From the NCBI RefSeq assembly GCF_015291725.1, contig NZ_CP030038.1, positions 6,499,001 through 6,563,000 on the forward strand: a DNA stretch of 64,000 nucleotides, written 5' to 3'. Made by a program: the position numbers and the translations under genes. Source of the stretch: Bradyrhizobium sp. CCBAU 51765 (lineage in GTDB: Bacteria; Pseudomonadota; Alphaproteobacteria; Rhizobiales; Xanthobacteraceae). Below are positions 33,075-42,148 of this stretch, piece by piece (the first letter of the stretch is position 1; the number at the start of each line of letters is the position of its first letter). The notes below the pieces were generated by a model, which was given only the letters and a program-made list of their open reading frames with translations, ran no database searches and had not been told where the DNA came from.

Positions 33075-34055
33075 TCAGACCGCGTCCGCCCGCAGCAGCG
33101 TGTCCACCGTGATGGTGCCGCGGGCGCGGGAGACGCAGGCGCAGATCTTCTGGTTGCTGTGCTTCTGGTGATCGCTGAAGAAGACGTCGCGATGGTCGAT
33201 CTCGCCGTCGACCTCGACCACGTCGATGGCGCACAGGCCGCATTCGCCGCGCTTGCAGTCGAACATCACGTCATGGCCGCTGGCGTTGAGCACGTCCAGC
33301 ATCGAGCGCTCGCGCGGGATTTCGAGCTCGATGTTCGAGTCCTTCAATCGCACGCGAAACGTTTCGGTCGGCAGCGTGCCGCTGGAGCCGAAGGTCTCGT
33401 AGCGGAGATCGGAAAGCGCATGGCCGGCGCCGATCCAGGCATGGCGCGCGGCGTCCAGCAGCCGCATCGGGCCGCAGAACAGCGCCAGCGTTGCCTGCGG
33501 CAACGAGGCGAACAGCGCGTCGAGATCGAGCCGCCTGCCCTCGTCGCTCGCGTGGACGACGAGGCGATCGCCAAGCATCGCGGCGAGCTCGTCGAGATAG
33601 GCGGCCTCGCGGCGCGAGCGCACCGCATAGTGCAGCATGACATCCGACCCGCGGCGCGCCAGCGCCTGCGCCGCGCCGAGGATCGGGGTGATGCCGATGC
33701 CGCCGGCGATCAGGCAATAGTTCTGCCGCGTCCAGTCCACGGCGAGCAGCGAGGCGGGCTGCGTGATGTCGAGCCGCGCGCCCGGCTGCAAGGACCACAT
33801 GTAGCGCGAGCCGCCGCGGGAATCCTCGGCGCGGCGTACCGCAATTCTGAAGCCGTGCGAAGCGGCCTCGCCGACCAGCGAATAGGACCGCGTCTCCGGC
33901 TGGCCGTCGATGGTTACGCTGACATTGATGTGGCTGCCGACCGGATAGGCCGTGACGTCGAGCTGATCCGGCCTGATCAGGAATTCGCGGATGCCGGGCG
34001 CGAGGTCGCGGGTCGAGACGAGCGTTGCAGGAATCCAGGTTTCGATGAAGCGCAT
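33075..34055 (-). CDS. VanB/phthalate dioxygenase reductase-type ferredoxin reductase
   Basis: A 326-residue electron-transfer protein that passes electrons from NAD(P)H through FMN to a 2Fe-2S centre and on to a Rieske oxygenase. The flavin-binding half has SHINVSVTIDGQPETRSYSL. The nucleotide half has AGGIGITPILGAAQALA and FCGPMRLLDAAR. The C-terminal plant-type ferredoxin domain has DCKRGECGLCAIDV and the last ligand Cys in KICACVSRARG. Domain order FMN-NAD-2Fe2S is that of VanB-type reductases. ATG 34055 has GAGGG before it. It is third in the operon with the oxygenase and the GntR regulator. Confidence 0.92.
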   Translation of the reverse strand: MRFIETWIPATLVSTRDLAPGIREFLIRPDQLDVTAYPVGSHINVSVTIDGQPETRSYSLVGEAASHGFRIAVRRAEDSRGGSRYMWSLQPGARLDITQPASLLAVDWTRQNYCLIAGGIGITPILGAAQALARRGSDVMLHYAVRSRREAAYLDELAAMLGDRLVVHASDEGRRLDLDALFASLPQATLALFCGPMRLLDAARHAWIGAGHALSDLRYETFGSSGTLPTETFRVRLKDSNIELEIPRERSMLDVLNASGHDVMFDCKRGECGLCAIDVVEVDGEIDHRDVFFSDHQKHSNQKICACVSRARGTITVDTLLRADAV

Positions 34056-34066
34056 GGTGACTGCCC

Positions 34067-34819
34067 TCAATCGTTTGCGGTCTTGATCAACGCGAGCGCC
34101 GGCAAGAGGTCGAGATGGGTCCGGTTGCGCAGCGCGAGCCGCAGGTTTCGTACCGCAAGCCGCGCATGCTCGCGCATGACGGCCTCGGCGCGCGCGCCTT
34201 CGCGGTTCTCGATGGCGTCGATCACGACGCGATGGTGCTCCTGGGCGATGATCAGGATCTGCTGCGCCTCAGGCAGCGCCGACTGCGCCATCACGAAGCC
34301 GCTCGGCGAGGCAAACGGCAGCGCCGAGGCGCGGTCGATCTGGCGGATCAGCGGCGGGCTGCGCGACAGTTCCGTCAGCACGGCGTGGAAGCGCGCGTTC
34401 AGCGTGACATAGGACGAGAAGGCATCGACCGAGATCGGCACCTGCCGCAGAAGCTCGTCGATCGCCGCAAGACATTCCTTCAGCGGCTCCAGCTCGCGTG
34501 CGGAGACGCCGCGTTCGGCCGCGAAGCGCGCAGCCAGGCCTTCCAGCGTGCCGCGCAGCTCGATGGAGTCGGAAATGTCGCGCTCCGAAAACGCCTTCAC
34601 CATGAAGCCGCCGGAAGGGATCGCCTCCAGCAGGCCCTCTTCCTCCAGCCGCACCAGCGCCATGCGCACCGGCGTGCGCGAGGCGCCGGTGGTCTCGACC
34701 GCCTGAAGCTCGGAGATGCGCTCGCCCGGGCGCAACGCCCCCGACAGGATCTGGTCGCGCAGCGCGAGCTGCGCCTTCACGGTCTGCGAGACAGAGCGGT
34801 CGACCTCGCGCTCGGCCAT
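34067..34819 (-). CDS. GntR-family (FCD) transcriptional regulator
   Basis: A 250-residue regulator with an N-terminal winged helix (RDQILSGALRPGERISELQA, then TGASRTPVRMALVRLEEEGL) and an all-helical FCD ligand-binding domain. The FCD has SIELRGTLEGLAARFAAER and the metal-ligand pattern NARFHAVLTEL and EHHRVVIDAIENRE. FCD members bind organic acids or aromatic compounds. It lies between the oxygenase and the reductase genes with 4-bp and 11-bp gaps, so it is co-transcribed with its probable targets. GTATAC-type sites upstream of the oxygenase gene fit GntR recognition. Confidence 0.9.
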   Translation of the reverse strand: MAEREVDRSVSQTVKAQLALRDQILSGALRPGERISELQAVETTGASRTPVRMALVRLEEEGLLEAIPSGGFMVKAFSERDISDSIELRGTLEGLAARFAAERGVSARELEPLKECLAAIDELLRQVPISVDAFSSYVTLNARFHAVLTELSRSPPLIRQIDRASALPFASPSGFVMAQSALPEAQQILIIAQEHHRVVIDAIENREGARAEAVMREHARLAVRNLRLALRNRTHLDLLPALALIKTAND

Positions 34820-34823
34820 GTCC

Positions 34824-35873
34824 CTACTCCGCGGCCTGGAGGTGTTGCGGCGCATTCTCCCTGGCAATCATCTTGTCGATCAGCTTGCGCGACCACATCG
34901 CGCCGGCGTCGATGTTGAGGTTGTAGAAGATGCGATCGGGGTTCTCGTCCATCGCGCGCTGCTGCGCTTCCAGGATCAGCTCGTCCTCGTGGAAGATGCC
35001 GGAGACGCCCTCGCGGATCTCGGTGGTGATGCGCTGCTCGCCGAGGCGGTAATTGCGGACGAACGCCCAGAAATAATGGCAGGTCTTCTCGGTCTCCGGC
35101 GTGATGGTGTTGAGCACGAAGCCGTTGACGCCCTGCGAGCGGTCGCCTTCCGGCGCGCCGCTGCCGCTAGGTGCGACGCCGACGTCGATCGCGATGGTGC
35201 ACGGCGCCTCGAAGCGGATGATCTGCCAGCGATCGACGAGCCCGGGCTTGCCGAGCTGCCTGGCCCAGAACGGCGGCGGCTCGATGTTCCGCATCCAGCG
35301 CGTCACCGTCACCGTCTTTTCGCCATGGGTGACGTCGAACGGCGCTTCGGCGACCGCGTCGTTGCCGATCGATGAGCCGTGCACGAAAGTCTCGTGGGTG
35401 AGGTCCATGAGATTGTCGAGCACGAGGCGGTAGTCGCAATTGACGTGGATGGTCTTGCCGTCGCCCGCCCAGGCCGGATCGTGATTCCAGTGCATGTCCG
35501 GCACCAGCGCGGGATCGGCCAGCGCGGGATCGCCCATCCAGAGCCAGATGTAGCGGTGACGCTCGACCACGGGATAAGCGCGCACGCAGGCCGACGGATT
35601 GATGGTCTCCTGCGAAGGCATGAAGGTGCAGCGCCCCTGCGCATTGTACTTCAGGCCGTGATAGCCGCAGACGACGGTGTCGCCTTCGAGCCGGCCCTTG
35701 GACAGCGGCACCAGGCGATGCCAGCAGGCATCCTCCAGCGCGGCCACCGCGCCGTCGGCCTTGCGGTACATCACGACATGCTTGCCGCAGATCGTCCGCG
35801 GCAGCAGCGCCGCCTTGACGTCGGCGTCCCACGCGGCGGCGTACCACGCGTTCATGGGGAAGGGTTTTGTCAT
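34824..35873 (-). CDS. Rieske non-heme iron oxygenase, VanA-like demethylase alpha subunit
   Basis: A 349-residue oxygenase of the VanA / aromatic O-demethylase group. The Rieske 2Fe-2S ligands are Cys50, His52, Cys69 and His72 (CWH and CGYHG). The mononuclear iron site is LMDLTHETFVH with His160 and His165. The domain arrangement and length suit a three-component system with the VanB-type reductase two genes downstream. Vanillate is the prototype substrate, but other methoxy- or methyl-aromatics, or amides, are possible. It is first in the operon, and its promoter region has GTATAC palindromes. The start is the first ATG after a long non-coding stretch. Confidence 0.9.
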   Translation of the reverse strand: MTKPFPMNAWYAAAWDADVKAALLPRTICGKHVVMYRKADGAVAALEDACWHRLVPLSKGRLEGDTVVCGYHGLKYNAQGRCTFMPSQETINPSACVRAYPVVERHRYIWLWMGDPALADPALVPDMHWNHDPAWAGDGKTIHVNCDYRLVLDNLMDLTHETFVHGSSIGNDAVAEAPFDVTHGEKTVTVTRWMRNIEPPPFWARQLGKPGLVDRWQIIRFEAPCTIAIDVGVAPSGSGAPEGDRSQGVNGFVLNTITPETEKTCHYFWAFVRNYRLGEQRITTEIREGVSGIFHEDELILEAQQRAMDENPDRIFYNLNIDAGAMWSRKLIDKMIARENAPQHLQAAE

Positions 35874-35905
35874 TGTCTCACTCCCACGGGCTTATGTATG
35901 CGTTG

Positions 35906-35913
35906 TGTATACA
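35906..35913. promoter_or_regulatory. GTATAC palindrome, candidate GntR/FCD operator
   Basis: TGTATACA is a perfect palindrome 33 bp upstream of the oxygenase start, inside GTTGTGTATACATTATC. A second GTATAC lies at 35980-35985. TTGTATACAA-like sites are known for FCD-type GntR proteins. The rest of the gap 35874-36181 holds only the repeat at 36001-36161. Confidence 0.5.
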
Positions 35914-36000
35914 TTATCGCGGGAGCAGAATCATTCAAGGCTAAAATTTGCTTATCTAAATACCTTATTCGTCCATTCGGTATACAGATAAGCCACGCCG

Positions 36001-36161
36001 TTACCCTCCCCCTGGAGGGGGAGGGTCGCTTCGCATGGAGCAAAGCGGAATGCGGAGCGGGGTGGGGTGATCTCTCCACACGGACACTGCCCGAGAGGAG
36101 AGATCACCCCACCCCGCTCGCGCTGACGCGCGATCGACCCTCCCCCTCCAGGGGAGGGTAA
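36001..36161. repeat. long nested palindromic repeat (CCCTCCCC type)
   Basis: TTACCCTCCCCCTGGAGGGG begins the element and GGGGAGGGTAA-type sequence ends it; both ends are themselves hairpins. Inside, GGTGGGGTGATCTCTCC pairs with GGAGAGATCACCCCACC (mismatches few). The whole 161 bp could form one long arm. It lies between the oxygenase promoter and the pgm stop. Confidence 0.78.
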
Positions 36162-36181
36162 AAGAGTGGCCAGGTTGGCGC

Positions 36182-37828
36182 CTACGCCCCGAACACCTTC
36201 GCCAGCCCTGCCTGCGCTTCTTCCTGAATCTTCTTCAGATGCTCGGGGCTGCGGAAGCTTTCGGCGTAGATCTTGTAGACATCCTCGGTGCCGGACGGCC
36301 TTGCGGCGAACCAGCCGAAATCGGTCTCCACCTTGATGCCGCCGAACGGCTGGCCGTTGCCGGGCGCCTTGCTCAGCGTCGCGCGAACCGGATCGCCGGC
36401 GAGATCCTTCAGGCCGAGTTGCTCGGGCGTGACGGACTTCAGGATGTTCTTCTGCGGCCCGGTCGCGGCGACGTCGATGCGCGCGTAATGGGGCATGCCG
36501 AACTCCGCGGTGAGATCGCCGAAGAGCTGGCTGGGATCTCGGCCGGTCTTCGCCATGATCTCGGCAGCTAACAGGCCGAGGATGATGCCGTCCTTGTCGG
36601 TGGTCCACACCGTGCCGTCGCGACGCAGGAACGAGGCCCCTGCACTCTCCTCGCCGCCGAAGCCGAAGCCGCCGGTGAGGAGGCCGTCGACGAACCATTT
36701 GAAGCCGACCGGCGTCTCCACCAGCTTGCGGCCGAGCTTTTTCGCGACGCGATCGATGATCGAGCTCGACACCACCGTCTTGCCGATTGCGGCGTCCTTG
36801 CCCCAATGCGGGCGGTGCGCGAACAGATAGGAGATCGCGGTCGCCAGATAATGGTTGGGGTTCATCAGGCCGCCGGTGCGCGTGACGATGCCGTGACGAT
36901 CGGCATCGGTGTCGTTGGCAAACGCGACGTCGAAGCGGTCGCGCATCGCGATCAGGCTCGCCATCGCGTAGGGCGAGGAGCAATCCATGCGGATCTTGCC
37001 GTCCCAGTCCACCGTCATGAAGCGGAAGGTGGGGTCGATCGCCTCGTTCACCACCGTGGCCTTCAGGCCGTAGCGCTCGATGATCGGATGCCAGTAATGC
37101 ACGGCGGCACCGCCGAGCGGATCGATGCCGATGGTGACGCCGGCGGATTTGACGAGGTCGAGATCGACGACATTGCCGAGATCGGCGACGTAAGGGGTGA
37201 TGAAGTCACAGGCGTGGACGTTCGCGGACTTGCGCGCCCTGGCATAGTCGATGCGCTTCACGCCCTTGAGGCCATCGGCGAGATAGGCATTGGCGCGCTT
37301 CTCGACCACGCCCGTGACGTCGGTGTCAGCGGGGCCGCCATGCGGCGGATTGTACTTGTAGCCGCCGTCCTCCGGCGGATTGTGCGACGGCGTGATGACG
37401 ACGCCGTCGGCGAGGCCGCTGGCGCGGCCCTTGTTGTAGGTGAGGATGGCGTGCGAGATGACGGGGGTCGGCGTGTAGCCGCCGTCCTTGTCGATCATGA
37501 CATCGACGCCGTTGGCGGCGAACACCTCGACGGCGCTGACGAGCGCCGGCTCGGCCAGCGCGTGGGTGTCGATGCCGATGAAGAGCGGGCCCGTCAGCCC
37601 CTTTTCTCGTCTGTAGTCACAGATGGCCTGCGTGGTCGCGAGGATGTGTCCTTCGTTGAACGTGTTCTTGAACGAGGTGCCGCGATGGCCCGAGGTGCCG
37701 AACGCCACGCGCTGCGCCGGATCCGATGCATCGGGCTTGCCTGCGAAGTAGGCCGTCACCAGCCGTGGAATATTGGTGAGCGCGTCCGGCGAGGCCTGCT
37801 TGCCCGCCGCGGGATGAACATCAGCCAC
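36182..37828 (-). CDS. pgm: phosphoglucomutase (alpha-D-glucose-specific)
   Basis: A 548-residue enzyme that interconverts glucose-6-phosphate and glucose-1-phosphate, the entry to UDP-glucose and many polysaccharides. The active-site phosphoserine loop is VVITPSHNPPEDGGYKYNPP. The N-terminal substrate block is FGTSGHRGTSFKNTFNE, the metal loop is NDTDADRHGIVTR, and the C-terminal phosphate-binding loop is AARPSGTEDVYKIYAESF. Length and blocks match the bacterial Pgm family, not PgcA/ManB. It lies about 4.6 kb before the polysaccharide island and may supply it. Confidence 0.94.
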   Translation of the reverse strand: MADVHPAAGKQASPDALTNIPRLVTAYFAGKPDASDPAQRVAFGTSGHRGTSFKNTFNEGHILATTQAICDYRREKGLTGPLFIGIDTHALAEPALVSAVEVFAANGVDVMIDKDGGYTPTPVISHAILTYNKGRASGLADGVVITPSHNPPEDGGYKYNPPHGGPADTDVTGVVEKRANAYLADGLKGVKRIDYARARKSANVHACDFITPYVADLGNVVDLDLVKSAGVTIGIDPLGGAAVHYWHPIIERYGLKATVVNEAIDPTFRFMTVDWDGKIRMDCSSPYAMASLIAMRDRFDVAFANDTDADRHGIVTRTGGLMNPNHYLATAISYLFAHRPHWGKDAAIGKTVVSSSIIDRVAKKLGRKLVETPVGFKWFVDGLLTGGFGFGGEESAGASFLRRDGTVWTTDKDGIILGLLAAEIMAKTGRDPSQLFGDLTAEFGMPHYARIDVAATGPQKNILKSVTPEQLGLKDLAGDPVRATLSKAPGNGQPFGGIKVETDFGWFAARPSGTEDVYKIYAESFRSPEHLKKIQEEAQAGLAKVFGA

Positions 37829-38031
37829 TGAAATATCCTCGTCCTGTCGTCACGGAAATAGCGGGACACCATAGCATCGGCCGCGCCCCCGCCAAGGCCA
37901 CAACACGCGCGACGGGGAAGGCGTTCCCTGGGGGTGATGGTGGGGTTACGTCACCGATTGGAGCGCCCGCGCGCGGCGGTGACCGCGCGCCAATGGCCGG
38001 TTTGTTAACTCCGGAGCTTTATGACAGAGCC

Positions 38032-38826
38032 ATGCTGTGGGATCGGGCACGCTTCAATCTGGGCGCGACGTGGAGGCACGTGGCGGTCGCCTTGCTGTTG
38101 CTGGCCTCGAACGGCGCACATGCGAGCGACGGTGATATCGACGGGCCGCGCACGACATCGGCGATCTCCAGCGTCGGGGCAGAACTCGGCGCCGGCGAAA
38201 CGCCCTCATCCCGGGCCATGATCCGGAAGATCATCGAGAGAGAAACCGCAAAGACCAATTTGCCGGCCGACGTCGCCGAAGCCGTCGTCTTTGTCGAAAG
38301 CGGCTATAACCCGGCGGTCATCGGCAGCGTTGGCGAAATCGGCGTGATGCAGGTACGGCCCGAGACGGCGGCGATGCTGGGATTCCGCGGAAGCAATGCG
38401 GAACTCGCAGAACTGGACGTCAATATCCATTACGGGGTGCTTTATCTCAGCCGGGCTTGGCACCTGGCGGGCGGGGATCTCTGCCGCGCCCTGATGAAGT
38501 ACCGGGCAGGTCACGGCGAAGAAGAGATGACCACGCGGTCGCAGGTCTACTGCAATAGAGCCCGCAACCGTCTCCTCGCCATGAACGCGATGCCGCCAGG
38601 GACGGCAGCTGCGGCTGCCCCCGATGCGGCGCCCCCGGTCGCTGCCGCGGCTCCGGCAAAACCGGCGAGCCGCCCGAAGATGCCGGTGCAGCCCAAAACG
38701 GTCTATGCCCACTATCGTCAGGGCACCGCGGCCGCCAGCCGCGCCTATTGGGCCGCGCACGAGGCCCGGATCAGCCAGATCAAGGCGCGCATCGGAGCCA
38801 GATGGAAGCGCGTCGCATCGCGTTGA
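38032..38826 (+). CDS. lytic transglycosylase-like (SLT) periplasmic protein
   Basis: A 264-residue protein with an N-terminal signal (VALLLLASNGAHAS) and an SLT domain, about residues 60-180. The likely catalytic Glu89 is in VVFVESGYNP, followed by the usual GEIGVMQVRPETA and YGVLYLSRAWHLAGGDLC blocks. It would cleave peptidoglycan glycan strands in the periplasm. The C-terminal 80 residues are Ala/Pro-rich and basic, possibly wall-binding. ATG 37993 is an in-frame alternative start. It is divergent from pgm across about 200 bp. Confidence 0.86.
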   Translation: MLWDRARFNLGATWRHVAVALLLLASNGAHASDGDIDGPRTTSAISSVGAELGAGETPSSRAMIRKIIERETAKTNLPADVAEAVVFVESGYNPAVIGSVGEIGVMQVRPETAAMLGFRGSNAELAELDVNIHYGVLYLSRAWHLAGGDLCRALMKYRAGHGEEEMTTRSQVYCNRARNRLLAMNAMPPGTAAAAAPDAAPPVAAAAPAKPASRPKMPVQPKTVYAHYRQGTAAASRAYWAAHEARISQIKARIGARWKRVASR

Positions 38827-38902
38827 CGGCCGCCGGCTTGCTCCGCCGTAAGCTCCGCATCTACTGTGTGTCGCAAGAATCCGCAATCTGGGAGGTGGCG
38901 CC

Positions 38903-39751
38903 ATGGAGGTCATACTGCTGGGCACCGGTGGCCCGCGCCCGGACCCGCACCGCATGGCGACCACCACGCTGATCAGGCTCGGCGACGAGAACATCCTGTT
39001 CGACGCAGGCCGCGGCGTCGTGGTGCAGCTCAGCAAGGCCGGTGTGCCGCTCGGCGCCATCAACACGGTCTTTCTCACGCACCATCACTTCGACCACATC
39101 GGCGACCTCTATGATGTGATGCTGAATTCATGGATGCACGGGCGCAAGGACGAGCTGCGCATCTATGGACCGCCGGATACCGAACGGCTCGTCAGCACGC
39201 TGATCACGCAGGTCTACGACAAGGACATCACGTGGAGGGATAAGGGCGAGCCCGCCTTCGGCGGCTGGAAGCCTGTCGTCGCAACGGACATCGTACCGGG
39301 TCCTGTTCTCGACACCGGCCGCTGGAAGATCAGGGCCGAGCCGGTCTCGCACGGCGACGGCCTCGACATGCCGCCGGCCTTCCTCGCGCGCTGGATGTGT
39401 CTCGGCTACCGCTTCGAGGCGGAAAGCAAGGTCATTGCGATTTCCGGCGATACGGTCCCTTGCCCCGGTCTCGAGCGGCTGGCCGAGGGCGCCGACCTGC
39501 TCGTCCAGTGCTGCTTCCTCGCAACTCCCGAGATCAACAACGAGCACCTCCGCCGCCTTGCGAAATACACGATCGCCTGTGGTGACACTGTCGGCAAGGT
39601 CGCGGCCAAGGCCGGCGTCAGGAAGCTGGCGCTGACCCATCACCGGCCGCGCACCGACGACACCATGCTGAAGGCGCTGCTTGACGATGTGCGGCAGGAC
39701 TATTCGGGGCCGGTCGTGCTCGGCGAGGATCTCACGCGCATCGAGGTCTGA
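38903..39751 (+). CDS. metallo-beta-lactamase-fold hydrolase (RNase Z/arylsulfatase-like)
   Basis: A 282-residue hydrolase with two likely zinc ions. It begins MEVILLGTGGPRPDPHRMAT, a start typical of the RNase Z-like branch. The metal motif is FLTHHHFDHIGDLYDV, further ligands lie in VSHGDGLDM and ISGDTVPCPG, and the closing His is in LALTHHRPRTD. No lactamase-specific features are present. The role is unknown; relatives act on phosphodiesters, sulfates or lactones. GGGAGGTGG precedes the start. It follows the transglycosylase after 76 bp. Confidence 0.86.
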   Translation: MEVILLGTGGPRPDPHRMATTTLIRLGDENILFDAGRGVVVQLSKAGVPLGAINTVFLTHHHFDHIGDLYDVMLNSWMHGRKDELRIYGPPDTERLVSTLITQVYDKDITWRDKGEPAFGGWKPVVATDIVPGPVLDTGRWKIRAEPVSHGDGLDMPPAFLARWMCLGYRFEAESKVIAISGDTVPCPGLERLAEGADLLVQCCFLATPEINNEHLRRLAKYTIACGDTVGKVAAKAGVRKLALTHHRPRTDDTMLKALLDDVRQDYSGPVVLGEDLTRIEV

Positions 39752-39770
39752 GACCATCGGCCGTCCGGCC

Positions 39771-40661
39771 TCAGGACGATCCGACCTCGATCCGGAACGA
39801 CAGTTGCTCTTGCGCCTCCGGCGCAATGTGCATCAGGCCCGGCTTGTCGGTGAACTCGCCGTCGAAGCCGGCTGGACTGGCATGGCCGCGCCACGGCTCG
39901 ATGCAGAGGAACGGCGCACCTGACGGTTTCGACCAGACGCCGAGCTCGCGGAAGCCGCGCCAGGACATTTCCAGCCACGGACCGGTCGATACACCCTGCC
40001 CCGCGGCATAGCGGACCGACGTGCTCTCGATCCGGTCGAAGATGATGGCGTCGTCGGTGAACAGGGAGTCGGACAGAGGAAGCGAGTTGCCCATGACCGG
40101 GCTCGGCTCCGCCACAGGCCGCAGCAGTCCACCATCGAGACGGCGGACGGGAGACGACTCCGCGCGCGCGAAAGTCAGCGCATAGCTCTCCTTTGCCATA
40201 CCGGGCCGGAGCGGCCAGTTGAAGGCGGGATGACCACCGAGCGACGCGGGCAATGTCTCCTTGCCGGTGTTGGCAATCGTGAACGTCAGATCGAGGCCGG
40301 TGTCGTCGATGGCATAGGCGGCCGTGAGCCGGAAGCCGAACGGATAGAGCGCGCGCGTCGCCTCGCTGTCTTCGAGCACCAGGGAGCAGCGGCTCTCGCC
40401 GCGTTCCGCCCACGCAAAGCGGCTGTCGCGGGCAAAGCCGTGCTGGGTCATCCGATACGTCTTGCCCCGGTGCCGCAATTCGTCGTTGGCGAGGCGCCCG
40501 ACGATCGGAAACAGCAGTGGCGCGTGGCGCGGCCATTCCGGCCCCGCCTGCCAGACGAATTCGATGCCGCTGTCGTCCTTTAGCGACCACAGTTCGGCAC
40601 CGTGCGCCTTGATGGTTGCCGTGAGGGAGCCGCTGCGGAGAGAATAGGTATCGTCGCTCAT
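39771..40661 (-). CDS. aldose 1-epimerase-family (mutarotase-like) protein
   Basis: A 296-residue protein of the galactose-mutarotase superfamily, LacX-like group. It has PLLFPIVGRLANDELRHRGK with the substrate Arg, TQHGFARDSRFAWAE with a catalytic-type His, SLGGHPAFNWPL with the second His, and CIEPWRGHASPAG near the C-terminus. It may interconvert anomers of a sugar or sugar phosphate. It is convergent with the metallo-hydrolase and divergent from the first glycosyltransferase of the island, with a 162-bp gap that may hold that promoter. Confidence 0.9.
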   Translation of the reverse strand: MSDDTYSLRSGSLTATIKAHGAELWSLKDDSGIEFVWQAGPEWPRHAPLLFPIVGRLANDELRHRGKTYRMTQHGFARDSRFAWAERGESRCSLVLEDSEATRALYPFGFRLTAAYAIDDTGLDLTFTIANTGKETLPASLGGHPAFNWPLRPGMAKESYALTFARAESSPVRRLDGGLLRPVAEPSPVMGNSLPLSDSLFTDDAIIFDRIESTSVRYAAGQGVSTGPWLEMSWRGFRELGVWSKPSGAPFLCIEPWRGHASPAGFDGEFTDKPGLMHIAPEAQEQLSFRIEVGSS

Positions 40662-40823
40662 GCGCGACGTCTACACCCCCAACCCACCCGCAGCAAGGCA
40701 GCGCCGACCATCCAACTCGAACGTTTTGGCGCCGATCGAGCGCTGCGTCATATTTCCGTACCCAACGATTGCTCTGTTGGCGCAATCACCGTCTGTCTCC
40801 CCGAGGCCGATCCGACCCTGCCG

Positions 40824-41948
40824 ATGAAATCCCGTGGTAGCCAATTGAAGTTCTTCATCAACGGCCGCTTTCTGTCGCAAAAGCTCACCGGCGTTCAGCG
40901 TTATGCCGCTGAAATGGTCAAGGCGATCGACGTGCTGCTGGCGTCGGAGCAGACTCCTGCCTCGCTGCGCAACGCCGAGTGGGAGTTGCTGACGCCAGCG
41001 GATGCAAGCGAGACCCTTCAACTCGATCGGATCAAGATTCGCGCCGTCGGCCGGTTGCATGGGCACGCTTGGGATCAGATCGATCTCGCGCGCGCCGCGG
41101 CCGGAGGCCGCTTGATCAGTCTGGCCAATTCCGGCCCCGTCTTCCATCGCGACCACATTGTCGTGCTTCACGACGCCCAGGTCTTTCGCAGACCCGACTT
41201 CTTCAACTGGCGCTACTTGACCGTTCATCGCACAATGGGGCGGCTGCTCGCCCGCCACGCAGCCATCGCGACGGTGTCGGCATTTTCCCGCAGAGAACTT
41301 GCCGAGGTGCTGAATCTATCGGCACCGAACATTCCGGTCTTCCCCAACAGCGCCGAACACTTCGCCGCCACGAAGCCCGACCTTGGCATCCTTGCGCGCC
41401 TGGGCATTCAACCGCAGAAATTCTTCCTGTTCGTAGGCTCGAAGACCAAGAACAAGAATCTCTCCGTAGCGATTCGCGCGGTCCAATTGCTCGACCGGGC
41501 CGACGTTCCACTGGTCATCGTCGGAGGCGATAACAGCAAGGTCTTTCAGGACAATTCGGGCGAAGGAGTTTCCGGCCTGCTGCTTGCCGGGCGTCTGACG
41601 GACGGCGAGATTGCAGCTCTCTATGCGCATGCATCGGCATTCGTGTTTCCCTCGCTCTACGAGGGGTTCGGCGTACCGCCGCTCGAAGCCATGATCTTCG
41701 GCTGTCCCGTCATCGCCTCGACGGCAGACGCCGTCGTGGAGACGTGCGGTGATGCGGCTGCGTATTTTCGCGCCACTGATGCCGACGCACTGAAGCAGCT
41801 GATGCTCGAAAGACTGGCAATCGGCGCGATCTCCGACCAGGAACGCATACGGCAGCAGGATCGCCTCGCCTTCTATTCGTGGAAGAAGTCGGCGAAAGCG
41901 CTGCTCGATCACCTCGAACGACCGGCGCACATCGCCAGCGCTGCTTGA
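40824..41948 (+). CDS. GT4-family glycosyltransferase
   Basis: A 374-residue cytoplasmic enzyme with two Rossmann-like domains. The N-terminal acceptor domain starts KFFINGRFLSQKLTGVQRYA. The C-terminal donor domain has FFLFVGSKTKNKNLSVAIRA and the EX7E-type signature PSLYEGFGVPPLEAM. Relatives transfer mannose, rhamnose or glucose from a nucleotide sugar to a growing lipid-linked oligosaccharide. ATG 40824 was chosen because the longer in-frame reading upstream is not family-like. It is the first gene of the plus-strand polysaccharide group. The sugar cannot be told. Confidence 0.88.
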   Translation: MKSRGSQLKFFINGRFLSQKLTGVQRYAAEMVKAIDVLLASEQTPASLRNAEWELLTPADASETLQLDRIKIRAVGRLHGHAWDQIDLARAAAGGRLISLANSGPVFHRDHIVVLHDAQVFRRPDFFNWRYLTVHRTMGRLLARHAAIATVSAFSRRELAEVLNLSAPNIPVFPNSAEHFAATKPDLGILARLGIQPQKFFLFVGSKTKNKNLSVAIRAVQLLDRADVPLVIVGGDNSKVFQDNSGEGVSGLLLAGRLTDGEIAALYAHASAFVFPSLYEGFGVPPLEAMIFGCPVIASTADAVVETCGDAAAYFRATDADALKQLMLERLAIGAISDQERIRQQDRLAFYSWKKSAKALLDHLERPAHIASAA

Positions 41949-42148
41949 AGCTCGGCGCAGCTCGCCTATTGCGCGCAATGGTTCTTGCACAAACCGTTTG
42001 CAACCCACGGCTCCCTGCACAGTTCCACAAGAAACTTTTTTCGCTCCTGCAGCGATTGCGGCGCAACAACACCACATCGCTGCCCCAATATCGCTACGTA
42101 TTCGAGGAACTGTTCCACCAGCAGTGAAGCTCAGAACAAGGATGCACG

